From Primula veris (taxonomy: Eukaryota; Streptophyta; Magnoliopsida; Ericales; Primulaceae): DNA of 64,000 bases. Under the pieces are notes generated by a model that worked only from the letters and a program-made list of their open reading frames with translations, did not search any database and was not told the DNA's origin. Location of the stretch: contig OY821740.1 of NCBI GenBank assembly GCA_963682055.1, positions 44,412,795 to 44,476,794 of the forward strand, read 5' to 3'. Position 1 is the first letter of the stretch. The number at the start of each line of letters is the position of its first letter. The translations under genes and the position numbers were made by a program. Positions 37,520 through 48,250 of this stretch are shown here, one piece after another.

Positions 37520-38712
37520 TAATTTAGGAACAAATGATTACACCATTCAATAATAAATGAATACACCATTCAAGCATAAATGGCTACACAATTCATAACA
37601 AATGGATACACCATTCAAGAACAAATGAGTATACCATTCAAGTACAAATGAGTACATCATTCAATAACAAATTGTTATACCATTCAAGAACAAATGTGTA
37701 TATCATTCAAGCACAAATGGTTACACAATTCAAGAACAAATGGTTACACCATTCAAGCATAAATGGGTACATCATTCAAGAGCAAATGGATACACCATTC
37801 AAGAGCAAATGGATACACCATTCAAGCACAAATTGGTACACCATTCAAGCACAAATGGGTACACCATTCAGCAAATGAGTACATCATTCAAGAGTAAATA
37901 GATACACCATTCAAGAACAAATTGATATATCATTCAAGTACAAATGGTTACACCATTCAATAACAAATAGATACACAATTCAAGAACAAATGAGTACACC
38001 ATTCAAGCATAAATGAGTATATCATTCAAGAACAAATGCGTACACCATTCAAGAACAAATGGGTACACCATTCAAGACCAAATGAGTACATCATTAAAAC
38101 ACAAATGAATACATTATTTAAGAACAAATGACTACATCATTCAATAACAAATGGGTACAATATTCAAGAACAAATGGATACACCATTCAATAACAAACAG
38201 CTACACCATTCAAGAACAAACGGCTAAACTATTAAAGAACAAACGGCTACATCATTCAAGCACAAATGACTACACCATTCTTTAAGCACAAATGACTACA
38301 CCATTTAAGAACAATTGAGTACACCATTCATGTAAGACCCCGGATTTTCGTAAGAAAATACCGTGGTAAAGAGAAGTGAGGTGTCCCACATCGCCTAGAC
38401 ATGTAGTACCTATATGATATATAAGGTAGGAGTATCCCCTTCTTATCAACAAGGCCTTTTAAAGTCGTGTGGCCCTAGAAGCGATGACGAAATTGGACCA
38501 AATCGGACAGTATTGGTGGTAAGAAGCAGATGGTGGCGGTCTGATCGGAGGAACGGGTCGTTACAATTCAAGCACAAATGAATACACTATTCAAGCGCAA
38601 ATGATAATACCATTCAAGCGCAAATGGGTACACCATTCAAGAACAAATAGATACATAATTTATGAATAAATGGTTACAATATTTAAGAACATATGGTGCA
38701 CCATTCAAGCAT
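37520..38712 (-). repeat. 24-bp minisatellite, right arm (inverted)
   Basis: The same unit as the left arm but reverse complemented (ACACCATTCAAGAACAAATG and variants), starting just past a short junction around 37505-37525. It is interrupted by the LTR-like insert at 38331-38565. Remnants of the same unit continue at about 39308-39352, 39556-39627 and beyond the MULE at 45263-45338, so the original arm was longer. Confidence 0.95.
38331..38565. mobile_element. 235-bp solo LTR / TRIM-like element with 5-bp target duplication
   Basis: Begins TGTAAGACCCCGG and ends GGGTCGTTACA (TG...CA, with a short inverted end). It is flanked on both sides by ATTCA (38326-38330 and 38566-38570), a perfect 5-bp target duplication inside a minisatellite unit. 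Inside are gtcccacatcgcc, a TATATAAG-like word and aaggccttttaaagtcgtgtggcccta, which resemble TRIM-type LTRs. No coding capacity and no second LTR. Confidence 0.8.
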
Positions 38713-39555
38713 AAATAGAAAAAAATATGTTTAGTGACCCCAATTATCATATATTAACAAAATAGCGACCAAACAACTGACATTAACAATTGAGGCACCG
38801 AACTATTTATTTTTTCCTAAATTGGGAACCTCTGACAATTTAATTGGACGAAAGTTAAGTTAAATTACATTTCAGTCACAAATTTTATAAAACATATGAA
38901 TTTAACCCGAAAAGTTTATAATTTTACATTTTTAACATACGCATAAACAAATTGTTACATATAAATACTCATACATATACATAAAAAAAAAAAGAAATAC
39001 ACAATTTATATATATATATACATATATATAACGATATAGAAAAAAATTAATTTTTTTTGAATAATAAATATATATTTTTTTTTAAAATCAACTTATTTTT
39101 GGAAAAAAATAACTTTTTTGAACAAAACTATTTTTTTTTTGAAAAAATAACTTTTAAAATAAATAAAAAGTTGACTTTTTTAAAAAATATTAACTTTTAT
39201 AAAAAAATATTTTTATAAAAAAAGTTATTATTATTTTTAAAAAAGTCACTTCAAAAAGTGCAAATCTTTTAAAAAATATAATTAATTTTAAAAATTGGGT
39301 ATAAAAATTCATGCACAAATGGGTACAACATTTAAGTACAAATAGTTACACCAAGGAAATGGAGAAAATAGTAGTTATTTTTTAGGCTGCCAAATTCAGT
39401 ACCAGTTTTTATAAAAAAAAAACATAGTTTTTAATAATTACCGGTATAGTTGGTGAAATTTCAAAAATACTTCTATATTTAAAAAAAAACTGTTAGTTAA
39501 TTCTTAAATAAAAAGAAACCATCACATCAGATAGACGTAATGGGTCAAAATATAC
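38713..39555. other. AT-rich insertions splitting the minisatellite
   Basis: Non-minisatellite DNA containing poly-A/T runs and TA repeats (39000-39300). It is interrupted at about 39308-39352 by a few minisatellite units, so at least two insertion events are likely (about 38713-39307 and 39355-39555). No clear terminal repeats or target duplications were found and there is no coding signal. Confidence 0.45.
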
Positions 39556-39627
39556 TAGTTCAAGAACAATCGGATACACTATTCAACAATAAATGACACC
39601 AATTCAAAAACAAATTAGTAAATCATT

Positions 39628-39772
39628 GGGAAAAATGCTATTTACTACCCCAACGTATCAGCTTTTACCAATTTCCTATCCAACCTATTTGTTTTTCTAA
39701 TTTGGTACCCAGAGTAATGTTTTTGTCTCCAATCAAGGGACTGTCTCCGTTTTCAGTCACCAGAATTAGTCA
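39628..39772 (+). repeat. MULE left terminal inverted repeat (145 bp)
   Basis: Pairs with 45118-45262. Differences seen by eye: cTATcc/cTACcc, tGTttt/tGCttt, taatG/taatA and gTCtcc/gTTtcc. Just inside lie the promoter and leader of the GRF ORF, including a CT-rich stretch at 39893-39941. Confidence 0.95.
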
Positions 39773-39950
39773 GAATTATACATTTACAATCTTACCCTTT
39801 AGTTTTTCCTCCAAAACCAACTTTCAGTTTCCCTCCACTTTTTTCCTTTCTATTTAACAACTATATAACCTATACATATAACCTAAAAAAATCTCACTCT
39901 TCTGTAACACCCCTCTCTCTTTACTTTCTCTCTCCTCTCTCTAAATAGCC

Positions 39951-40382
39951 ATGGATGTTCTCTGTTTCTGTGGTAATAGATCCAGAATGACAACCTCGTG
40001 GACCCCAAGAAACCCAGGAAGAAGGTTTTTTGAATGTTTTGACAAAAGATGCAAATTTTTTAGGTGGTTTGATCCCCCCATGTGTGACAGGTCTGTTGCA
40101 ATAATACCTGAATTGTTGCGCACCAAATCCACACTTGAAGAGAAAAACAAGAAACTTAAGGACAGAAAAAATGATCTTAAGAACCAGAACAAGATGCTTG
40201 AAGAAAATATCAAAGCACTTGAACAAAGGATCCAGTCAATGGGTGAAGATGTTCCTGTGAAAAAACAGGAAAAAAGAAGTGCTAGAAATGTGTTAAGCCT
40301 AGTAGCATTTGTGATTTTGATGATTTTTTTTTTCAAAAATGGTGCAAGTGATAACAAAAGTGAGTTGAATGACCTGAAATAA
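39951..40382 (+). CDS. MULE-borne GRF-type zinc finger protein with coiled coil and C-terminal membrane segment (143 aa)
   Basis: An intact single-exon ORF 323 bp inside the left end of the MULE. Residues 1-48 form a GRF-type zinc finger: Cys5, Cys7, Cys29 and Cys34, with SWTPRNPGRRFFEC and FFRWFD. Residues about 58-98 are Lys/Glu/Asn-rich and predicted to be a coiled coil. Residues 112-128 (NVLSLVAFVILMIFFF region) form a hydrophobic membrane segment, followed by a short polar tail, consistent with a tail-anchored protein. GRF fingers are known to bind nucleic acid in other proteins. The position, convergent to the transposase gene, is that of mudrB in maize MuDR, but no similarity to MURB is evident. 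Role in transposition unknown. Confidence 0.85.
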   Translation: MDVLCFCGNRSRMTTSWTPRNPGRRFFECFDKRCKFFRWFDPPMCDRSVAIIPELLRTKSTLEEKNKKLKDRKNDLKNQNKMLEENIKALEQRIQSMGEDVPVKKQEKRSARNVLSLVAFVILMIFFFKNGASDNKSELNDLK

Positions 40383-41087
40383 GTTGTGTTGTGATTTTCA
40401 TTTCAGTTGTAATGTTGAATGAGTTGTAATGTATAACTATTTTCATTTCAGTTGTAATGTTAAATGAGTTGTAATGTTGAATGATTTGTACCTGAAATGG
40501 AGATCATACTTGAGCAAAAATGTTGCTCCCATTTGCCTTACATTTGCCTTACATTTGCCTCATTTGTTTTGTAACCTGTAACCAAGACAAAAACAAGTAC
40601 AACAAATGTTAGAACTCAGTAAATAAGCACAATGTGATCAAAAACTAACCAACACCAACACAGTAATACATGTAGAAAAAAACCACAAACTGTTGGCCTG
40701 AGTTTGATCAGAAATCTGATCAGAATTAAGACCACCACCACAATAACACACCTGTTACAACAACTAACAACACAACTACACATGTACAACAAAACCAATA
40801 ATTTTAATCATTAATTCATTCACAACAACTACACATGTACACACACTGAATCACCACAAAATCACAAATTACAAAATATGTCTTCTTGATAACATAATAA
40901 CAGTTACAAAATAACAGTTACAAAATAATTACAAAATAATTACAAAATAGCAGTTGTCAATTAGCTCATAGCCCATAATAGAACAAAATCACCACAAGTT
41001 CATAATTTACATTTTTGGACTGTATTTTTAATTACATTACAGCTCATTATAGCAGTCACTTAGGATTAATAATATAGTATATCATCA
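40383..41087. other. Region between the two convergent MULE genes
   Basis: AT-rich, with short direct repeats (ttgtaatgttgaatgagttgtaatg near 40407-40485; ttacatttgcc three times near 40538-40560; acaaaataacagtt/acaaaataatt near 40905-40950). It probably contains both 3' UTRs. No coding signal. Confidence 0.5.
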
Positions 41088-41579
41088 CTAGTCAAGCTTT
41101 GCCCTTTTTGCTTTCTTTTGTTGCTCCATATCAGCTAGTAGTGCTTGTTGTGTGACATATCTCTTTCCACCCTTTTGTATATGTCCTTTAGGCAAATTAT
41201 GTCTAGCTTTTGGCCTTTGTAAGATTCCAGCATGCATTGTTTGTGGCTCCACATCAATTGTTAGGTCTTCAAAATCAACTGTCACAGGCCCTTTTGGAGG
41301 AGAATTTAATATTCTATTGCTCCTTCTTACCTATAAACATAAACAAAAAGTGATATTAAATTAAATAAGCATGAAAAGATGTGTACAATTATAAAAACTT
41401 AGACATGACAAATTTAAATGTTTTCTTACTGGTTTCTTGGGTGTGAGCTTCTTGATACCAGTGCCCACTTGTTGAGAGCAAGACAACTTGCTTGTATTTG
41501 GAGTTGGTTTATTTATCTTTTCAGCTAGTTCTTGATCCATTTCATCCCAAAACGCATCATCATTAAACATTTCACCCAC

Positions 41580-41800
41580 CACAGCATCTCTCACATCTAC
41601 TTCATTCACCACAGCATCTCTCCCCTCTACTTCACCACCACAACATCACTCACATCTACTTCATTCACCACATCATCTCTTTCCTCTACTTCACCCACCC
41701 CAACATCACTCACATCTACTTCATTCACAACAGGCTCACTTATATCCACTTCATTCACATCCTCTCTCCTCTCAACTTCATTCACTTCATAATCTGCTTC
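41580..41800 (-). repeat. Coding minisatellite in the transposase acidic region (~57 bp)
   Basis: About three diverged copies of a unit encoding VNEVDVSDVGVGEVEERDD or similar. The frameshift that breaks the C-terminal frame is inside this array, at a GTG-GTG-GTG run. Confidence 0.75.
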
Positions 41801-44589
41801 ATCATCTCCCTCATCCCCACTACTATCAGTCTCATCTACTAATTGTATTGTCTCTTTTTCTTTTTTCTTTTTTATTCCCTTGCCCTGCACTCTCACTTTC
41901 TTTGGTTTTTCACAAGTTCTTGAGTTGTGTCCTGGTTTTGCACACTTTGAACACTTCATAACTAGGCCTGCCCGGCTTATTTTGTGTGGATTAGCTTCAT
42001 TTGGTCCTCTCCTCCTTATTGTGGCAGGCCTGCCTAATTGTACTTCTTTTATAGGTGGAGGTAGAAGTATGAGGTTAGTTTTACTTTTAGGCCATAAGTC
42101 CTTGCCATTCATTGGTTGCATCACATTAGAGTACAATTTTTTTTTATGTGGCAATGCTATAACAAGGATGTACAAAGTCTTCAGGCTCTTTACCTTGATG
42201 ATATAGGCAAGAAATTCCATGTACACAAGGAATTCTTGTCAGTTGCCACCCATTACAGCCACAAGTCATTTCTTCTAAATTCACCATGTAGCTCTTATTA
42301 TTAGGCCCAGATAATTCAAACCCATTATCACCATTGAAACTTGTTGACCACAAGTGAGAAAACCCTTTCAAAATGTCTAATTTTTTTCTTATTTTTGGAC
42401 AGATAGACATATTTGTGACCCTCTCTATGGTTAATTTTTTTTTCATCACTTGTTCCATCAACTTCAATCTGATTAACTCTAGCATGGTAAGTATTGATCT
42501 GACCCTAAACTGTTTGATACATGAGTTGAAACTTTCACACAAGTTATTCAACAACAAAGGAGATTTAGTATGAGTAGAGAAGTGAGACCTTGACCAGTTT
42601 TTACCAGGTTTGTTTGCAAGCCACTTGTATGCTTCTTCATCCATATTTTTCATTTCTTCTAAGCTCTTTTCAAAATGTTGAATGGTGGTGGCTCTTGCAG
42701 CCTTTTCCGGTAACTCTTTCAAAGCCATTCCTTTGTGTTTTTGATTGAAGTTGTTGTAAAGATGGCGTACACAATATCTATGTTCAATGCCAGGTAACAA
42801 TTTTCCTACTGCCTTGATCAACCCCTGTCACACATGAAAGAGGAAATATCAAAAAATAGAAGAGCTAAAGTTATTAAAGTAAGAACAAAATACAGTAAAA
42901 AAGATGATAATGTACCTTTTGTTTATTAGAGATGATGGTGTAATTCTCAGGAATTTCAATGTCTAGATCACTCACCAGTAGTTTCAAAAACCACTTCCAT
43001 GTTCTATAATTTTCTATATCCACAACAGCATAGCAGAAAGGGTAACAACAATTATTTGGATCAATACCAACTGCACTTAACAAAACTCCTTTGTTTGGCC
43101 CACTTAAATGACAACCATCCAACCCTATCAAAGGCCTACACCCCTCCTTAAACCCTCTCTTCAAAGAACCCCAACAAATATAAATTCTCCTAAAAATAGC
43201 AAAGTCATGGTTAGGTCTATGTGACACTTTCATAACTGTTGTAGTACCAGGGTTTGACCTTTCCATTTCTTCTATATAATCCCACAACACCAAATACTGT
43301 TCAGCATTAGTCCCTTGTAGTTTAGTTTTTGCAATTCTTATAGCCTTATAAGCTGTTGACATTGTCACTTTGCATTGCAAATCCACATGTACTTGATTTT
43401 TGAATGCAAGAACAACCCACTTAGGATTAAGTCTAATTTGATCCATGTACTTCTTGGCAATAAACATGGGCTTACAAGCACTAATGTCTTGTGTCCTAGG
43501 GCATGTGTGTTTATCAATAAATGTCCTTATTTCAATAGTTACTTCATCCCTCACAGCAGCTGCATATAGGTACCATGTACACTTTACCTTAGTTCCTTTT
43601 CCTTTTTTTGTCTGTTTTTGTGTCCCATTAAAGCACCTAGCTATCAACTTTCTATTTGAATTTTTTGTAAACTTACAATCTTTACCATTTTGAAAGCAGT
43701 ACATTTTCAAAGCATCCCTAAAATCATTAGCAGTGGGAAACAACATTCCTAACTTGAATTTCACATCATTCAAATCAGCTTTACCAAATGCAAGAGAGGA
43801 GTCTTCTTTTTCACCTTCATTGTCAGTCTCAAAGTCATCTGAATCTACACATCCCTCATTCAAAATTGTTTCATCAAATACTATGTTTGGAGTCCATTTA
43901 GGCACAGTTACTTTTGGTTTTGGTTTTGGTTTAGGTTTAGGGTTACTTGAACTTGTAGGGATACTTGAACTTGAAGGCTCAAAATCTGTTTGGAAATTGA
44001 CAGTTAGGTCTATAAGACCATCATCTTCATTTCCTTCATCTTCACTACCATCAAACATTGGAATATGACCAATGTCACCATCATCTACAACTTGTTCTTC
44101 TTCACTATCATCACTAGTATCACTAGCTCCAAAATCATTTTCACAACCATCAGCATACACTTGAACAATCCTATCATTGTCAATAAATTTTCCTAGGCTC
44201 ACAACATCACTATCAAGCTTAATCTCACACACACCAGTTTGAAATTCATCCCCAACCCTTTTAAACCAAAACTTTTTAACCTTTAGCCATCCTACCTGAC
44301 CAGCAATAGCTTCTAATATCTTCAAAGACATTCTTTTTGGATCACAATAATCAACATAATTTGCTAACCCATCCACATAATCAGAAACTATCTCTCCTTC
44401 ATATATAAATTTACCCCCATGGTGTAACTCAATTGAAAAAATAGTTGTCTTGGGAGCTGTAAATAAAATGTATAGTTTATTTAATTATTTTAACAATATT
44501 AACAACTCTATCAGTGACAGTTGTATAAGCCCTAATTTTGTTTATATAAACCAATGTACAAGCCCTAATTTTTTATAATTCGCAATGTA

Positions 44590-44835
44590 ATACATAGCCT
44601 TAGTTAGCAGTATAACGTAACCCTAATTAGCAGTTTAATACCCAATTTAATATACAATTGATTTCAAAAACCCTAATTAGCTGTATAACATTGCCCTAAT
44701 TAATAACCAATTTGATATACAATTGATTTCAAAACCCCTAATTAGCAGTTTAATACCCAATTTAATATACAATTCATTTCAAAACCCCAGTGTAATACCT
44801 GATTTAATATACAATTGATTTCAAAATTTATTAAC
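44590..44835. repeat. Tandem repeats in the transposase leader intron
   Basis: CCTAATTAGCAGTTTAATAC then CCAATTTAATATACAATTGA and TTTCAAAA recur about four times with deletions. They lie between coding exons 1 and 2 of the transposase. Subterminal repeats like these can be transposase binding sites in MULEs, but that is not shown here. Confidence 0.7.
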
Positions 44836-45117
44836 AAAAATCAGTGAACTAACCGTAATGCGGAATGAGTTCATCATTCCGGCGTATAACCCAAACCATC
44901 TAATTGTAACTTGATGTTGATAGAGAGTGTAATAGCAATTTTGATAGTAATTTTGGTTTCAATTTATCTGTTTATGGATAAAAGATTGTAAGAGAGAGAG
45001 TTTGAAAGAATTAATACATATATATTTATTTGGTAAAATGTCATAATATATATTTATTTGGTGAAATGTCATAATTGCCCTTTTTCTTAATCGTTTTCGT
45101 TAGCACGTGACAGCACG

Positions 45118-45262
45118 TGACTAATTCTGGTGACTGAAAACGGAAACAGTCCCTTGATTGGAGACAAAAATATTACTCTGGGTACCAAATTAGAAAAGCA
45201 AATAGGTTGGGTAGGAAATTGGTAAAAGCTGATACGTTGGGGTAGTAAATAGCATTTTTCCC
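45118..45262 (-). repeat. MULE right terminal inverted repeat (145 bp)
   Basis: Inverted partner of 39628-39772. The transposase promoter should lie between it and the first coding exon at 44899. Two CACGTGAC-type words (45104-45122) sit at its inner border. Confidence 0.95.
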
Positions 45263-45852
45263 GTAAATCATTTAAAAACAAATTGATACGTCTTTCAATG
45301 AGAAATTACCTACACTATTTAAGAACAAATGGCTACATTAAGAACATTTTTAGACCGTGGAACACCATGAAGAGAAGTATTTTCTTTTGTTCGAAATATT
45401 AAAATATCTCTATTTGGTAGACATTAATCCAATTGATAAGCTGTCACATTCCTATATTTGCAAATATGTACCAGTCACCAGAGGCAGATGAACAGCTCGG
45501 TGAAGCAGCTAAAAGATTATATATGAAATGGTAATTCGCCATTCTTAAGGCAGCTTTCTATATGTTCTTGAACAACAACCGAGAAGGCAAAAAAACTACT
45601 ATATATAGAAATAATAAAAATGGAAAGACACAAGCTGATATAACTAAGAAACTTTGAAGGATTATTGTCATGATAAATTTCCTCGCAAAATGTTATAATT
45701 TAAATCAAACCAGAAACAATAACGTGTACATAGAGAATCAACCCACACCAAAATTACTCAAGTGACAGAAACCTTATTTTGTAACTGTGTTTAGGCTCTA
45801 TGCTGTAAAACAAATGTATGATACACTAGTCGCGCTAATGTTTCTTCAATCA

Positions 45853-47617
45853 TCAGTCGCAACTTCGAGCTGTTTTCTCAAGGACAATGCACCAATTTGA
45901 CTTGTCAAAGAACTGATCCACAATGACCGCATTACCCATGTCACATACCAACCTACAATTGATAAAAGAAATCAAGAATGAAAAGAAAATTAAACAAACA
46001 AAAAACCTTTTTTTTTATTTTAATTATCAAGCAAACCTTCAATACATACTGTAAAGGCAAATAGATACAGATACATGATTTCACCATGCCACAAATATGA
46101 TATATTCGTTTTTTTCAGGTTGTAGCCTTATAGGCTATTAAAATAGTTCATTAGAAAGAATGTCTAGTTTCTCAGATAACGTTTGACATTACGAAGACTC
46201 TTAAGTATATGATCACTAAAAGCAATTGAATTAATAGAAACTGACGTGTTATTTTCAAAATGAGTAACAAATTATAATTAGCATTTGACACCAGCCAAAC
46301 TGCAGGGGAGGCTGATACTACATTTAGGCTAAAATCAACCAACCTCCAATTATATTTGTGAATCGGCAACCAAAACTACAATAAAATCAGAAAACAAATA
46401 CACTATCAAGTTTATATTGACCATCAAAGTAACTTCAATGAAAACAGAATACTTATTTTTGTGTCACTATTATGTTTATCATTCCAAGCGATGACATTCT
46501 CAAATCATGAAGAAACCATACGAATTTCTAGTATTTGTTACAACTATTAAAAAAGTTCCACGAGCATCAAAGTGCACGGTAACAAAACATTAAAGCTAAA
46601 GCATAAACAATTTTAACAAAACAAACAAACATCATACCTTTCGAGCTCGCCTTGACCAAATACATGATAATACCGATTATAAACTATCGCTCCTTTTTTA
46701 TCATCCTTCTTAGCAAACCCGTTTGCGACAGCACTAGCAGAGGCCCCACTAACCTCGGCACGGTGATAAGGTAAATGCCAAGGGACAAAATACTCTTGCT
46801 GGTTTTCTTTCTCCTTCCCTTTTCTGGATGGGAATAGATATTTTCCCCCCTTAAAATCACCATTTTCCTCGGTTTCGGAAATACTTTCCAGTAATAAAGA
46901 TGGAGGGCAACGAACACGAGGACTACCTGATCCAATCCACTCCTCGACATACTTGTCGTTTAGTGGGGTCCACTTATTTACCAATGAACTATCTTCTTGT
47001 TCAACGGCCCAAACAGTAATTAAAACAAGGCCCCCTTTCTTAACGACTCGAACTAATTCCTCTATCGCTTTTCTCCTTCTATTTTCTGTACTTAAATGAT
47101 GCAGCACAGCAATCGAAATAGCAGCATCACCAAAATCGCTTTTGTAAGGGAGATTAACAGCATCAGCGACAATAACCTCGTGCCCTTTATCAGCACAAAT
47201 ATTAATAAGAGAGGGACTTATATCACACCCTACAAAGAAACAGTTAGGATTTAATCCCAAGTATTTCCCATTTCCACATCCCGCATCTAACACTAGAGAA
47301 CCCAACGGTAAAGAGTCGAGAAAGGAGGAAACTTTTGGCCACTTAGCAAAACGAGTGGAACTGAAATGCGGAGCTATCGCATCATAAACACGGTGAACAT
47401 ACTTTTTTTCGATTTCTGGAGTCGAATGAACACTATCTGATGAATAATTTCTAACATGTTGATCGGTGCACTTTTTGTTCGATGTGGAAGTACAAAAACT
47501 GGAAGAACTAATTGACTTGACGTCGTTCATAGTATTGATATTTTTTAAACAGATAATATAATTAGATAAGATTTTAGGGATTGTGAGGCCAAGAGAAATG
47601 TTTTCATTTTTGTTCAT
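45853..47617 (-). CDS. TRM9: tRNA (carboxymethyluridine-34) methyltransferase, TRM9/ALKBH8-like
   Basis: S-adenosylmethionine-dependent methyltransferase that completes mcm5U-type modification at the wobble uridine of certain tRNAs, working with a TRM112 partner. Exons 46638-47617 and 45853-45952, GT-AG, phase 2 to 1; 359 aa from the first ATG. Evidence: EKKYVHRVYDAIAPHFSSTR, the class I SAM motif VLDAGCGNGKYLG, GCDISPSLI, ADAVNLPY, the SIAVLHHLSTENRR region, WAVEQED and a C-terminal YYHVFGQGELERLV followed by FFDKSNWCIVLEK. The first 29 residues do not look conserved, and a 34-aa upstream ORF overlaps the first ATG, so translation may start at the Met at 47530 (MNDVKS). Confidence 0.9.
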
Positions 47618-47708
47618 TTTTTTTCAGTGTTCTTCCTTGTTTAAGATAGTCAGATTTTTTCGATCTTCCAACAGAAACAGTCATCAAATTCAACGATAGG
47701 ACCATCAT
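47604..47708 (-). other. Upstream ORF overlapping the TRM9-like start codon
   Basis: Starts ATGATGGTCC and runs 34 codons to a TGA that overlaps the first codons of the main frame in another phase. A transcript reading from an upstream exon would meet it first, which could reduce use of the ATG at 47617 or favour the Met at 47530. The peptide itself is not recognised. Confidence 0.45.
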
Positions 47709-47787
47709 CACAGAATTAGAGTTAAGCCTGTTGAAAAGAAGAAAGAAAAAGAAAAAAATTCAGGGAACATTATTATATATCAATTAC

Positions 47788-47910
47788 AGCTGAGTGAAAA
47801 ACAGACTTTTGATCAGCCTTAGAAAGGTTCAGCGTTGAACCATCATTGAGTGGCTACTTGTAGTTATTGTAACTTAAGAAATACATCTTAAACTAAAAGT
47901 GCCCTAAAGA
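47788..47910 (+). repeat. 123-bp perfect direct repeat, copy 1
   Basis: Identical to 48251-48373 (agctgagtgaaaaacagac ... gtgccctaaaga). The two copies are 463 bp apart start to start. The 340 bp between them begin with a GCCTAGGCGG-rich block. No TG...CA ends, so not LTRs. Confidence 0.9.
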
Positions 47911-48250
47911 CCGCCCTTCAGGCAGGCGGCTAGGGGCTAGTTGGGGACCAAGCGGTTAGGCTCTTAGATAGACCTAGGCGGCCTGCCTAGGCACGAGCGG
48001 CCTGTTTCTGTCAAGAACCCGCCATGCGACTTTTAAAAATCATGATTAGCATACATCTAGTATAATCTTAAATACAAAAGCATCTTAAGATACAATTCCT
48101 CGAAGAACTTTGAACACAACAAAGTATTATCATTAATGAACATGCTAATTCTACATCACAACATAGAAAATGAAAAACACCTTAGCATTGGTACTTATAG
48201 TCTCCTAATTTAGGCTATATTGTGTGTTTCACATAAAAATGGTGCAAACA

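Larger units (their letters stand above)
41088..44899 (-). pseudogene. MURA-type MULE transposase gene, defective
   Basis: Exons: 44854-44899, 42916-44456, 42824 to 41430, 41330 to 41088; the first intron contains tandem repeats. Domains in order: N-terminal PB1-like segment (SIELHHGGKFIYEG), acidic linker with KPKPKPKPK, MuDR N-terminal plant domain (FRDALKMYC; CTWYLYAA), MULE transposase core (GLDGCHLSGPNKG; HRYCVRHLYNNF), SWIM zinc finger (TCGCNGW...IPCVHG) and CCHC knuckle (CSKCAKPGHNSRTC), then an acidic repeat region and basic tail. Lesions: the usual SDRQKG motif carrying the second catalytic Asp reads SNKQKG; a 9-A run after the SWIM finger gives a stop and frame change near 42140; a 1-nt loss near 41633 breaks the acidic region. 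Unlikely to be active. Confidence 0.9.
39628..45262. mobile_element. Complete Mutator-like element (MULE), 5635 bp
   Basis: Ends GGGAAAAATGCTATTTACTA on both sides in inverted orientation. Terminal inverted repeats are 145 bp (39628-39772 and 45118-45262) with about four mismatches. A perfect 10-bp target duplication GTAAATCATT flanks it (39618-39627 and 45263-45272), within the 9-11 bp range of Mutator elements. It carries a MURA-type transposase gene on the minus strand (now defective) and an intact GRF zinc-finger ORF on the plus strand, transcribed towards each other. It is inserted into the inverted minisatellite. The high TIR identity suggests fairly recent insertion. Confidence 0.95.

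Noticed and set aside
37648..37878. Open frame encoding an 8-residue repeat protein
   Set aside because: It lies wholly inside the 24-bp minisatellite. A 24-bp period stays open in frame by chance and the opposite arm gives similar frames.
36575..38712. CRISPR-like array
   Set aside because: Units are contiguous with no unique spacers, reverse orientation mid-way, and sit in plant nuclear DNA; this is a minisatellite.
42120..42160. Programmed ribosomal frameshift at the A9 run of the transposase
   Set aside because: Plant MULE transposases are normally a single frame, and a stop lies at the run itself. A second indel and a lost catalytic residue point to decay or sequence error.
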